NCBI RefSeq assembly: GCF_036850765.1
Contig: NC_089495.1
Location: 210,099,754 to 210,163,753, forward strand
Direction of reading: 5' to 3'
Length of the DNA stretch: 64,000 bases
Source: Saccopteryx bilineata
Lineage: Eukaryota; Chordata; Mammalia; Chiroptera; Emballonuridae
A program made the translations under genes and the position numbers. Positions 34,029 to 46,000 of this stretch are shown here, piece by piece; within the stretch, counting starts at the first letter, position 1, and every line of letters begins with the position of its first letter. Below the pieces are notes generated by a model. It worked only from the letters and a program-made list of their open reading frames with translations. It was not told where the DNA came from and did not search any database.

Positions 34029-37000
34029 ATGGCCGGAGCCCCCACGCTGGCTCTGCTCCTGCTGGGGCAGCTCCTGGCCGCGACCGTGACGGAGGCGCAG
34101 GTGAGCACAGCGGTGCGGGGGAGCTGGGTTCACACCCGCAAACAGCGGAGTGAGGGGCAGGGGCAGGGATCTCCTCTCAGACATCCGGCAGCGCGGCCCC
34201 GGGACGACCCCCACCCCACCCCCACCCCGGCCACCCTGGACCAGCCAGCGGACGAGCCTGGGATGCCGACAGTGGGCACAGACTTGTGGCAGCCCCCAGG
34301 CTGAGCCCCCACGGACACCAGGACTCCTCAGGATGAGCCCAGAAGGCTGCCTGGTTCCTCTGCAGTCTGGGGTCCAGCCACTGCCAGGGACACACAATGT
34401 CGCCTTTGTTCCCTGAGGCTCCGTGCGGGCAGGGCACAGCCCCTCCTGGCTGACAAATAGGCAGCAGACACACTGCCACAGGGGTCTCTGCAGCCATCTG
34501 GGGTCATGGGCCCCTGTGACAGGCCCCAGAGCTACTCAACCAAGAAAGAGGGATGCTCCACTGGGGGGGTACCCACTTTGAGGGGGAGGGGTGGAAAGTC
34601 CCAGGTGCCTAGTAACATTTCTCCATTTCAGAAAATGGGACCTCGAGGCCCCCCTGGTCCCCAAGGGCCACCTGGGAAGCCAGGCAAGGATGGCATCGAT
34701 GTGAGTTTGGGGTGTGGGAAGGGGGCGGGAAGTTTTTGTGGGGTTCTAGCTCAGGTCCCAGCCTCTCCAAACCACTAGGCCTGATGAAGAGAAAAAGAAG
34801 TCCCACTTCCCAGGGCTAAGTGACATTGGGGTGATGAGCCAACACCCCTGTGACCTGTGAAATGGGACAAAGAAGACCCTTGTTCCTACTCTGGACACAG
34901 CCCACAGGAGTCGCGTTCCCGGGGTGGGACTGGGAGGGGCTGCACGGTGGTCTGTGGACTGGACATGCGGGTACAGAGGTGTATCTCCGGGTCCCCGGGG
35001 TCTGCGGGGGCTGCTGGGAGCTGCAGCCTGCCTTGGCCCACCCGCGCTGCACCCGGATAGGTGCCCCAGGCCACCACTGGGGAGGCAGCCGACAGCCTGC
35101 AGCTGGGGTGAAGACCACCCCCTCCAGCCATCTCCAGGAAAGGCAGGGGCCCCCTCCAAGGAGTCTTCTCACCCATATTATCCCCAAGTGGAGCCCCCCT
35201 GACCAGTCCTCAGCCTCCCTCTGAGTCCCTAAGGCCCTGCCTGGCCACAGATGGCCTTGATCCTCCCCCTTGACCTACCTGGACCCCACGCCTCTCCCCC
35301 CCAGGCTGGGCACCTGTCACCCCAGGGATTCCAGCCATCATTCCTCCTGATGTTGCTACTCAAAACGTGGCCTCAGTTAAAGGAGTTCTGGCCTCGTGGT
35401 CCTGGGGGGGGGAGACCTGAGTTGCCTTCCTGTGCCTCTGTGGGTCTGGGCTGCCCCCTCTGACCTGGGGGGGTAGGAGGGGAGGCAGGAGGCCCCTCAG
35501 ACCCCCACAGACCCCCCTCAGACCCCCACAGCCCCCTCTCAGACCCCCACAGCCCGCTTTCTAAAGTGTTTCAGGCCAGTGGAGGGCTAGGGCTTCATGA
35601 CACTTCCTCCTTGTTTCTGGGGGTCGGGTCCCAAAGAGCTGTGGGCCAAGCTGGGGCGGAGTCCCCGCCTGTCCAGTTTGCCCCTCTCCCCAGAGTCTGC
35701 CTTGGTGCCGGCCCTAGAGGGGAGGTGCCTCTAAATGTGGACGAGGGGGTGAGGGGCTCCCATCTTGTCTTCTGGGACAGGGCTTCTGGGGTCCAGCTCT
35801 GCTCCCCTGGGCAGGGTCTTCAGGGGACTCTTGGTCACATAGGGGGGGGTCTCCCCCTTTGCAGGGAGAAGCTGGCCCTCCAGGTCTACCTGGGCCCCCG
35901 GTGAGTATTCTGGCTGTGGAAAGGGAGGGCGGCCCCTTCAGTCTGGAGACAGGGGTGGGCCTGACACAGAGGGGTCATTGACACCCCTTCCCACCACACT
36001 GGGCCCTGAGTCACAGAGGGGCGGCCTCAGAGCAGGGGCTGGGCCAGGAAGAGGGTGGGAGGGACTGTATGTGTGTATGGGGGATTCTGCATGTCCGTGG
36101 GCAGGTCTGGCTTTGAAGCTTTGCTTGGACCAGTGCCCGGGCAGGGCAGGAACACAGCCCCGCAGGGTAGCTGGTCAGCAGTCCCACAGCGAGCCCTCAC
36201 AGAGCTGCTCAGGCCCAGAATTGAGGGTCCTGGGCTCACTGGGGGTCCCACAAAGGGCCCATCAGCCCTTAGCTGGGAGGCTGAAGTATCCCGGTAGATG
36301 TCCTACAGACATGACTAAGTAAGGGGGCAGCTGGAAGGAGAAGCCTTCCAGGGACCAGTGAGGGGTGGACGCGTGACCCCAGATGGGTAGGGTCTTCAGG
36401 ACACAGCCAGGGCTGGGCCTTGGTGGGGAGGGGCCCCTCTTGGGTTGTGGCGTGGTGCCCCACTTGGAAGATGCTTGTTTTCTTGGTGAAGGCCAGGACT
36501 CTCAGCTGGCCCCTTCCTCACGCCTCTGCCCTTACCCCACAGGGGCCAAAAGGGGCTCCTGGGAAGACAGGGAAACCAGGAGAGGCGGGGCTGCCCGGAC
36601 TTCCCGGAGTGGACGTGAGTGTGGAGTGTGGGGTGCTTACCCGGGACCCTGCCTCCTGTGAGGCCCCGCCCCTCCTGTGAGGCCCCCTCCCCTCCCCTGA
36701 ACCCCTCCCCTCCTGTGAGGCCCCCTCCCCTCCCACGAGCCCCTCCCCTCCCCTCCCACGAGCCCCTCCCCTCCTGTGAGGCCCCTCCCCTCCCACGAGC
36801 CCCTCCCCTCCTGTGAGGCCCCTCCCCTCCCATGAGCCCCTCCCCTCCTGTGAGGCCCCTCCCCTCCCCTCCCACGAGCCCCTCCCCTCCTGTGAGGCCC
36901 CTCCCCTCCCAAGAGCCCCTCCCCTCCTGCGAGGCCCCCCCTCACCCTTTGAGCCCCCACTCCCCTCCCGCCCCGGGCCCTCCCTCGCCAGCTCTGGGGA

Positions 37001-39644
37001 GTCAGGGTTAATTGCTGTCCTCCAGCTGGGCCTGCTCAAGCAGGAAAGCCTAAGTCTGATGTCCCAGCAGGGGTCCCTCGGCCTCTATTCCAGGGCCTGG
37101 TCTGGTCAGGGCCCCGGCAAAGGACAGAGCCCGCTCACAGCAGAGATGAGTGCCCCGCCCCCCGGCTCTGCTTAGCTGGGAACAGATGCCCATCACCCAG
37201 GCCCCTCCGAGCCCCAGCCGTGCAGTGGTCATCAGGGGCACAAGGCCTGGTCCCGAGACCACAGTGAGCTCTGCGAGGACTGGAGGGGTCAGAGCATTGG
37301 GCTCTCCAGCCTGCTGGAGCTCCAGACACTGGCTTCCTGCTGGCTGGAGACACTGGGTGGACAGTGGACGGCCAGGAGAGGAAGGTGCCAGGCCTGAGGG
37401 TCTTCTTAGCAGTTCTGAACTCGGTTTAGTTTAGGGAAGAGCCCGTGGCTTCCCCTTCCACGCCCCACACAGGGGAGGGAGGCACATCCTTTCCACGTGA
37501 CCCCTCCAGTCCTCACCTCCCTCCCCAGGGTCTGACCGGTAGGGAAGGACCGCCTGGATCCAAGGGCGGCCCCGGAGAACGGGTAAGTGCCAGCACCGCA
37601 GGCGACAGCTTGAGCTCAGAGCTGAGGACGGAGCCAGGGGGCCAGGCTGGGCACCGGTGTCCACAGGGCCGTGGGGCTGGCGGCTCTGAGGGCAGCTGCC
37701 GTGGCTGGGACGGTGGGGCCTTTGGTGTCCAGGGGGATGGGGAGGGTGGGAGAGGGTAGATGGGCTCCAGGCTTTCTGCAGGGAGCCTCGGGTGGGCAGG
37801 GACATGGAAGGACAGTGGCCTTTGCTAAAGGATCCTGTCTTCGGGATGCTAGTCTACAGGAGGACCAGTGGGGCTGGGCAGGTAGATAGGGCCTCGCTAC
37901 CCGAGCTTGTGGGCTCCTTCCCATGGGCCGAGGTGGAGGTCTCAGTGACCCCTGGGGCAGGTTGACTGGAGGGGTTCCTGGAGGAGTGGGCACAGGCCCT
38001 TCAGGTAGGCACTGGGCTCCTTTCTTTCCACATTTCTTTTAAGTGGCATCTCACGAACGCTGTGTGTCGGCAAAGGACAGGTCCCAGGTCCCTGGGGCAT
38101 CGAGGTCGCACCCCCTAACTTCCAGGGCCTCAGTCTTCTGTGAAATGGGGCCCCTTCCTCAGAGGAGCTGCCGGGTGAATTCGAGGAGGGAGGGAGGGGA
38201 ACAGGTTTGCAAACAAGAGGAGGGGGTGACTGGGCCCAGCCTACCTCTGACATAATTTCCTTCTGCAGGGAAGCCTGGGACCCCCAGGGCCGCCCGGGCT
38301 TGGGGTGAGTACCATGTCCCCCTGGTGGGAGTTTGAGGAGCTGGAGGGTCTGACTGGGGTGGGGCTGCTGTCCCTCTGGACCGGGTCCTGGGCGTTGTCT
38401 GGGGAAGCGGGGGTCTTCCCCACACCCACCGAGTCATCTCAGGGGGAGGGTGTGGGTCGGGCACACATGTCCTGTCCCGGCAAGCACTGACCTCGTGTTT
38501 GGCTTTGCAGGGTAAAGGCCTCCCCGGACCCCCTGTGAGTATCCACAATCCTCGAGCCCCCTTCCCCAGCATGCCCACCGCACCCAGAGCCACACTGGCT
38601 GCCGGGTCCCAAACCAGGGCTGGGGCGGGGCTTCTGGGGGGGACAGAGACCTGGCCGCTGGCCCAGAGGCTCCGCCCGTGTGGGCATTGGGGAGCTGGCC
38701 CTGCACCCCCCGGGATGCCCGATGCCCTGGGAGGCAGACTCCCACCTCTTCCTTCTTTGCCCCCAGGGAGAGGCAGGAGTCAGTGGGCTCCCAGGTGGAT
38801 TCGGCCTCCGGGGCCCCCCGGTGAGTGGCTGACCCAGACCTTCCCCCCACGGCTGGGAACAGGCACCTTGCCTGCCTGCCAGGACCCTGGAAGTCGACTA
38901 CCAGGGGCTTTCTCAAACTTCTACCCTCCCCTCCCCTCTCCCTTCCTCCTCCTTCCCTCCCCTCTTTCCTTTCCTTGTGGGAGCCCTGGCTGACATACAG
39001 GGATAGGGACAGGGACAGGGACAGTCCTGACCTCGGAAGCACAGACACTAGAACAAAGTGGGGGGGGGGGTAGGCGGGGCTTGGAGCAGGCCCCCAAGGA
39101 CACAATGCAGAAAAGTTTCTCTCTGGAAGTAGCTGGTTACCTCACCTCAGGGAGGGGCTGGTCCTGCTGCATCTAAGTCATAACCCCCACCCCCACCCCA
39201 GGGACCGTCTGGACTCCCAGGCCTGCCCGGCCCTCCAGGACCTCCTGGACCCCCTGTGAGTACTGGGCAGGGGGCTGCAGGCGTGGGAGACTGCAGAGGG
39301 GGCTTGACTCCTCTGTCCCTGAGCACCCCCCATCCCCGGCCCCCACCAGCCTCAGGATCTGCACGCACACTCTCCAGCCTGAGTCCGGGGCTGAAGTAGA
39401 GACTTGGGGACAGTCAGGACTCGGACCTGGTGGCCACCCCCCTCCCCAGGCCAGGTGGTTTCTGTCATCGTCATGTGCCCTGCAGGCGGGCCAGCAGCAC
39501 GAAGCACTGGCCCCATTTGGGACGAGGGGCCTGACCCCCTGGGGGTCACTCCCGGTGGTGGGCGTGTGGGCAGTGTCACAGTCAGCCGTCTCTGTGTTCC
39601 AGGGTCACCCAGGGGTCCTCCCCGAAGGCGCTACTGACCTCCAG
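34029..39644 (+). other. COL9A3: COL9A3 segment 1: signal peptide and COL3 helix, exons 1-10
   Basis: Exons: 34029-34100, 34632-34700, 35865-35900, 36543-36614, 37529-37582, 38269-38304, 38511-38534, 38767-38820, 39202-39255, 39603-39644. Exon 1 encodes a 24-residue hydrophobic leader ([14 protein letters not shown]). Exon 2 opens with Lys-Met before the first Gly triplet. Exon 7 is only 24 bp, so its recognition may need enhancer elements. Exon 10 leaves the Gly-X-Y pattern at [10 protein letters not shown], the start of NC3. Confidence 0.95.
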
Positions 39645-40005
39645 GTGGGCATTGTTTGTGGAGGGGGCTGGGGTGCCTGTCTTGCTTAGACGAACCTTGG
39701 GACCCGCCTGTGCCCTCCCTGCGCGAAGGCAGGGGATGGGGTCCGGGCACCGCCTCTCCCCTGCCCTCCGCGCCCACCTCTAGCCGCCAGTCCAGCCCTG
39801 CATGGGCCCCAAGCAGCAGGAGAATCCAAATGAGGCAAAACCCAATCATACACAGTCCAGCGCCTCCGCCCAGCCACACCTCCAGGGCCCTGGGCCATGT
39901 GGGGCCGGTGTCGGTGGGACTGAGCACGGCAGACAGAAGGTGCCCCTTGCAGAAGCTTCCGGACTAGAGTCTGGGGCTCGCTGTTCTCTTGGCCTTGAGC
40001 TTCCT

Positions 40006-40050
<45 letters not shown>

Positions 40051-43000
40051 GGGACGTGTCTGGGGCGGCCTGGCCTCTTGCTCCTCCCTGTGTGGCTGGA
40101 CCCGGTCAGCCTCTGGCCTCCGCTGAGCTGGGCCTGGCTTGCGCTTTTGAAGGGAGAGCCAGAGTCTGGTTCACCCTGGGGGGCTGTCGGCCAGCCCTTC
40201 CCGCCCCTATCCCCGTCCCGGATTCCAGAATGAGGACCATGGCTGAACCTCTGATCGGTCCGTCCTGGCAGGGCTGGGGCTGAGGTGTGTGTGGCCCCGG
40301 TTCTGTGCCAGATCAGCGGTGGAATGATCGAGAATCCTCACGCCCACCCCCTTCACCCTCCGCAGAGGGTGGAGCACCAGTCTGTGCCCCAGGGACACGT
40401 CCCTTCCTAAAGCCCCTTTGTGCACCGAGATGGGCTTGGAGCTCCCCGCAGGGGGACGGGCCTGGATGAAGGTCCCTTTGTGAGGCACAGACACTCCTGA
40501 ATGGCCGCGCCTGCGGAGCGTCTGCACCGGGGGCTGAGAAACCGGAGCTGGGCTGTGAGGAGGAGGCCCGGGGGTTGGCGCCGTCCTGGTCTGGCTCCCA
40601 CAGAGCCTGTGGCCAGCCCTGAATGAGGCCCTGTCTGGGGTCCCAGGAGGTCCAGCATGGTCTGTGGCCCCCCCTCACGTGCAGACCGGCCCATCTCTGG
40701 GCCCCTGGGTGCTGAGCCGAGGGCCAGGGTCCTGCTCAGAGCTGCCCTGAGCCCCTGTTGTCTGGGAGGGGTCTGACCGCTCTGTGTTTTGACAGTGTCC
40801 AGCCATCTGCCCGCCAGGGCCCCCCGGTCCCCCAGGAATGCCAGGGTTCAAGGTGAGTGGTGGCCACCAGGTGACTCGGACCCACCTACCTCCATGCCCT
40901 GCAGGAAATAGTCCAGCCCCTACGTGGGGGGGGGGGATCAAAGTTCAGATAAGGGGACTGGCCCCCCACCCTGCCTGGGACCTTCCTTACTCTGCCCCCA
41001 TATCACCCCTGCTGATTGGCTGGGTGCTGGTATGGTCAGGCCTGAAATTCCCTTTCCGGGTCCAGCTGTGCCCCAAAACCCGGTTTCCTGGCTCCCCCAC
41101 CGGGTCTTGGCTCAGGGCCGCTTAGGGGTGGGAGCAGGCTGTGACATCACCTACCACTGGCTTGCAGGGACCCACTGGCTACAAAGGGGAGCAAGGAGAA
41201 GTGGGCAAGGACGGCGAGAAGGTACACGGGTGGTGGAGGGTTGCCCGCTCGGGGGTGGCAGCTGGAGGGGGGGCCCGGGGGTGAGGGGTGAGGGGGTGGG
41301 GCTGGCGGCACCGGGCACACACCCTGGCTGAGCGGCTGCTGTGTGCACCTGCCCAGCGGGCCTGGTGTCCCAGAGCCAGCTGGTCTGAGGCAGGGTCTCT
41401 GGATAAACCCACCCCAGCCAGCTCGGGCAGGCCCCACTGGTGGCCAGAGGAGACTGGCTTCAGTCTGTGCCATCCTCCCCCTCTTGGGCATCTGACCTTC
41501 CTCACCCTCACGCTGGGTGAGGCCGGGTGCCCTCCAGCATGACGGGGGCGGCCAGACCGCCAGGTAGGAAGCAGAGGGGCGACCCCAGCTGCAGGTGGAG
41601 GCCTCTGGGAAGAGGCTGAGGCTGAGGCTGAGGCTGTGGGGCGTGGCTCCACCCCTCTGCGGGAGGGAGGGCCGGGCAGCGGGCCAGGGAAGGGGCTGGG
41701 AGGCCTTGGGGCTGACCCAGCAGCCACCACTTTCTCCGCCTCCCCTGCAGGGTGACCCCGGCCCTCCTGGCTCCCCCGGCATCCCCGGAACAGTCGGGCT
41801 GCAGGTGAGTGGGGGAGGGGCTGGACAGGGGTGAAGATGCGGGATGGGAGCCCCTTGGGCAGCTCGGGGCTGCAGCGGACAGACTACCAACCCCCAGAAC
41901 CGAAGGTGGCTGAGGCCCCACCCCGCAGGCTGACCCCAGGGTTCAGGGCCCCGCCCCTCCATGGCCCCGCCCCCTCCAAGGCCCCGCCCCCTCCGGGGCC
42001 AGAGCTAAGGCTAGGGGTCTCCCAGGGAAGCCACCAGCACCCTCAGTGGCTCCCAGGAGGAGTTCAGGCCCAGGGACTGTGGCCTGGGCTGCATCTCCAG
42101 CTCTCTCCCTGCAGGGCCCTCGGGGGCTCCGAGGACTGCTAGGGCCGCTTGGGCCTCCCGGGGATCGGGTAAGTCGGCCAGCTCCCCACTGCCTACCCTG
42201 TGGGGGGTGGGATGCGGGGGCCACACAGATGGGCCTCCCTTCGCTAGATCATTTCCAAAGCTGGGGAGCATGGCTTCTGTACTCAGGCCCAGGAGGGGTG
42301 CTTGGGACCAGTGGGTGGCTGACTGCGGAGGGGCCACGCAGATGGAGCAGGGCCCTCGGTGGCGTGCTGGCCAGGCTCCAGAGGTGGGGTCCAGGTGTCA
42401 CTTCTTTCCCATAGGGTCCCATCGGGTTCCGAGGACCGCCCGGGATCCCAGGACCGCCCGGGAAAGCGGTATGTGTGAGTCCTGGGGGGGGTGGAGGGTG
42501 GCCAGCGCAGGCCCAGGCTCTCGTCCCCTTCCCTCTTCCTCACTGAGAGGCGTCCCCTTCCCTCTTCCTCACTGAGAGGCGTCCCCTGCCCTCTTCCTCA
42601 CTGAGAGGCGTCCCCTGCCCTCTTCCTCACTGAGAGGCGTCCCCTGCCCTCTTCCTCACTGAGAGGCGTCCCCTGCCCTCTTCCTCACTGAGAGGCGTCC
42701 CCTGCCCTCTTCCTCACTGAGAGGCGTCCCCTGCCCTCTTCCTCACTGAGAGGCGTCCCCTGCCCTCTTCCTCACTGAGAGGCGTCCCCTGCCCTCTTCC
42801 TCACTGAGAGGCGTCCCCTGCCCTCTTCCTCACTGAGAGGCGTCCCCTGCCCTCTTCCTCACTGAGAGGCGTCCCCTGCCCCACTGGGCTGAGCCAGCTC
42901 TTCCCGGGGCTGCGTTCTGTGGGGCACACCTGGGTGGCGAGTCTACCAAAGGAGTCTACTTGTCCTCCTTGGAAGGTGTGCATTCCTTCTCGTTCTGGAC

Positions 43001-46000
43001 CTTACCTGAGGCGTGGTCAGCATCCCTCCGGCCTCTGTAGCCCTCAGCAGCATCGTGCTGTCACCTCTGACCACTTCCAGGCGACCCCGGCCAGCCACCC
43101 CTCAGTCTGGCTCTGCCGCCTGCTTGAAGTGTGAACCCTGTCCCTCTTTGTCATTCCAGGGTGACAGAGGCGAGAGGGGCCCACAGGGGTTCCGCGGCCC
43201 CAAGGGCGACCTTGTGAGTGAGAGAAGGGTCCCTCCTCGGAAGAACCCGACCTCCGGAGATGGGGGCGGACACGCAGAGGGCACGGCTGGGGGACATGGG
43301 GGAGGCGCCCTTTCCTGAGGGTAGGGGGGCTGGGCCTGCCTGGGAACCCTCCACCCCCATTTCCCCAGCTGCTCCTTGGGGCTGCTGTCATCCGACAAGC
43401 TCCCCCTACGAGTGGCTGGGCTGGGGCCCCAGGACTAGATTCCTGGGTGCAGTGCTGGCCACTGACTGACCCCATCCACAGGCCCTGGGCAGCAGCCATG
43501 CCAAGGCTGCCCAGCTGTGAAATGAAATCACTCAGAGCAAACAACTCTTGGGTTAAGCAAACAAACATAAGTAAAGCCGAGAGGTGATTAAGCAACTAAA
43601 GTGACCGTCCCCAAACTAACTGGCATTCGCCTGCGGACGCCTCCAACCCAACCAGTTCTTTTCCCGACTGAGTCCAGCCGTCAGAGGCCCACGAGGTGGC
43701 CACCCCATGCTGCAGTGTCCACAGGGTCCCTGGCACTCAGGATGGACCCACACAGCTGTTCCCCGGCCAGAGCTCAGTGTCTAGCCTCCAGAGTGGTGGG
43801 CAGGGAGGGCACTTGCATGGTCTGCCCGAGGCCGCCCACCCGGGCACCCACCTTTTGCACCCACACATCCTTGTCCCGGCTAACGCCCCCACTCAGCCCT
43901 GACCCTCTCAGAGGAGAGGCCCTGGTGTGTCCCCCCCCCCGACTAGTTCCGCCCGGGAACTAGTGAGACAGTCTGGGAAGAACAGCCTTCATGATTCCAA
44001 CGGCAGTGGCTTGCATATCATTTTAGGGCAGGCCTGGTCCCAAAGGTGTCCCCGGAGTGGCTGGGCCAGGAGGAGAGCCGGTGAGTCCCTGCGGCCGCCG
44101 CAGTGCGGAGCAAACGCTGCTGTCCCCACACGGGGTGGACTGTCCCCACACGGAGTGGACTGTCCTGCCTCCCCTGCTGTGTGTGCTGTTGCTGTCGGCC
44201 AACTCGACACTTCCTGTCTCTGCCCTGTGTCCCCGGGGTCCCCGGACGTGGGGCCCACAGTGGGCTCTACACTCCCCTGTCATTCTCTGGGAACACGTCA
44301 TGGCTGACCAGCCCCCCGCATTTCCCTTTTCCTGGGGCCACAAATGCCGTGCCTGTCCTGGCCGTGCTTGTCTGTGTCCCGAGAGCACGTGAGATGCAGG
44401 GGGGCGGGCAGGGCTAGCAAACACAGCTGTGGGGCGCCCACCTTTTGCACCCACACATCCTTGTCCCGGCTAACGCCCCCACTCAGCCCTGACCCTCTCA
44501 GAGGAGAGGCCCTGGTGTGTCCCCCCCCCCGAGTAGGATGCCTGGGAATGGGGGGCAGGCTGGGCTGAGGCGGGTGAATGGGGGAAACGCAGTCCAGCCA
44601 CCTTCCCAGACCTTGGCTGTATCCCCAGTTCCAGATTAGTCAAGGGTATGAGGTCAGAAAGGCCTAGGCCCAAATACTGGCTCCCAAGCCTCAGTTTCCC
44701 CATCTGTAAATCAGGGCCCCCTCGGGGCTGTCAGGAGTCTGGGTGGGCCCACAGGCGCTGGACCATCAGGGCACACCCTCCCCACCTCTCTCCCCTGCCC
44801 CACACCCCCTCGCCTGTGTGGTCTGGGGCAGCACAAGATGACCTGTGGCCCTGAGCAGTGAGGCCAGTTCAGGGTCTGCTGGCTCAGGAGACACAAAGCC
44901 AGTGCGGGGAGGCGGGCACGGAACAGCCCGGGCAGGCGACCGGGAGGGCAGCAGGCCTGGGAGGGAAAACGGGGGTGCACTGCCCACTGCCTGCCAGACC
45001 TCACCAGCATCTGTCTCCAGGGCATGCCAGGCAAGGACGGCCGGGACGGCCTGCAAGGCCTGGACGGCGAGAAGGTTGGTGCCGGGCCAGCGGCCTGCAG
45101 GGGAGGACGGGTCTGCGGGGAGGAGGGGTCTCCCGGGTCTCAGCACCCCGTCACCCCCAAACCTCCCGCAGGGGGAAGCCGGCCGCAGTGGTGCCCCGGG
45201 AGAAAAGGGCCCCAATGGGCTGCCGGTGAGTGTGGGGTTCCCGTGGCTGGGCTGGGGGGCTGGGCTGCTGACTGGGGGGCTCGTGCAGGGGGCTCTGCAA
45301 AAGGGATCCCTTCACCTTTAGGGGGTGCTCTGCCTCTGGCCTGCGTGCTGCCCTGTGGATTAGGCAGCTCTGACCCCTGACCTCTGTCCCCATCCTGCAG
45401 GGTCTCCCCGGACGAGCAGGGTCCAAGGGTGAGAAGGGAGAACTGGTAGGTGGCTTCTCTCTCCAGGGGAGGGGGGGAGGGGAGGGGAGGGGAGGGGAGG
45501 GGAGGCCAGCCCAGGGCCCTGGACCGAGGGCTGCAGGCAGGCCCTCAGAGCGCCCCCTTCTGTGCAGGGCAGAGCTGGAGAGCTGGGCGAGGCCGGCCCC
45601 ATGGGAGAGCCGGGCATCCCTGTGAGTATCCACAACCCCCACCCCCACCCCCGGGTGCACAGACTCTGCTGACACCTCCCTCCCCCTCCCCCCGTGCGCA
45701 GGGAGACGTGGGCATGCCCGGGGAGCGCGGTGAGGCTGGCCACCGGGGCTCAGCGGTGAGTGTGTGGGGTGAGCACGGGTGGGGAACTGGTGAAGCAGCC
45801 CCATGTGACCCCGTTTCCATGCCAGCTGGGGTGGGATTGGGCAGAGTCTGGGGCGCATCAGTGAGCCAAGTGCATGAAACCCAGGAGCCGTCTGTGCCAG
45901 GGGGCAAAGCCGTGACCCCCAGCCGAGGGGCAGCCCCGCCTCCGGCCCCAGGAGGTGTTGTACAAGCTCCCAAGTCCTGTGCCCACCAGAGCTGGGATCG

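Noticed and set aside
42541..42880. CRISPR-like array with a regular 29-bp repeat
   Set aside because: There are no spacers, the units are head-to-tail, and the host is a mammal; it is an intronic VNTR.
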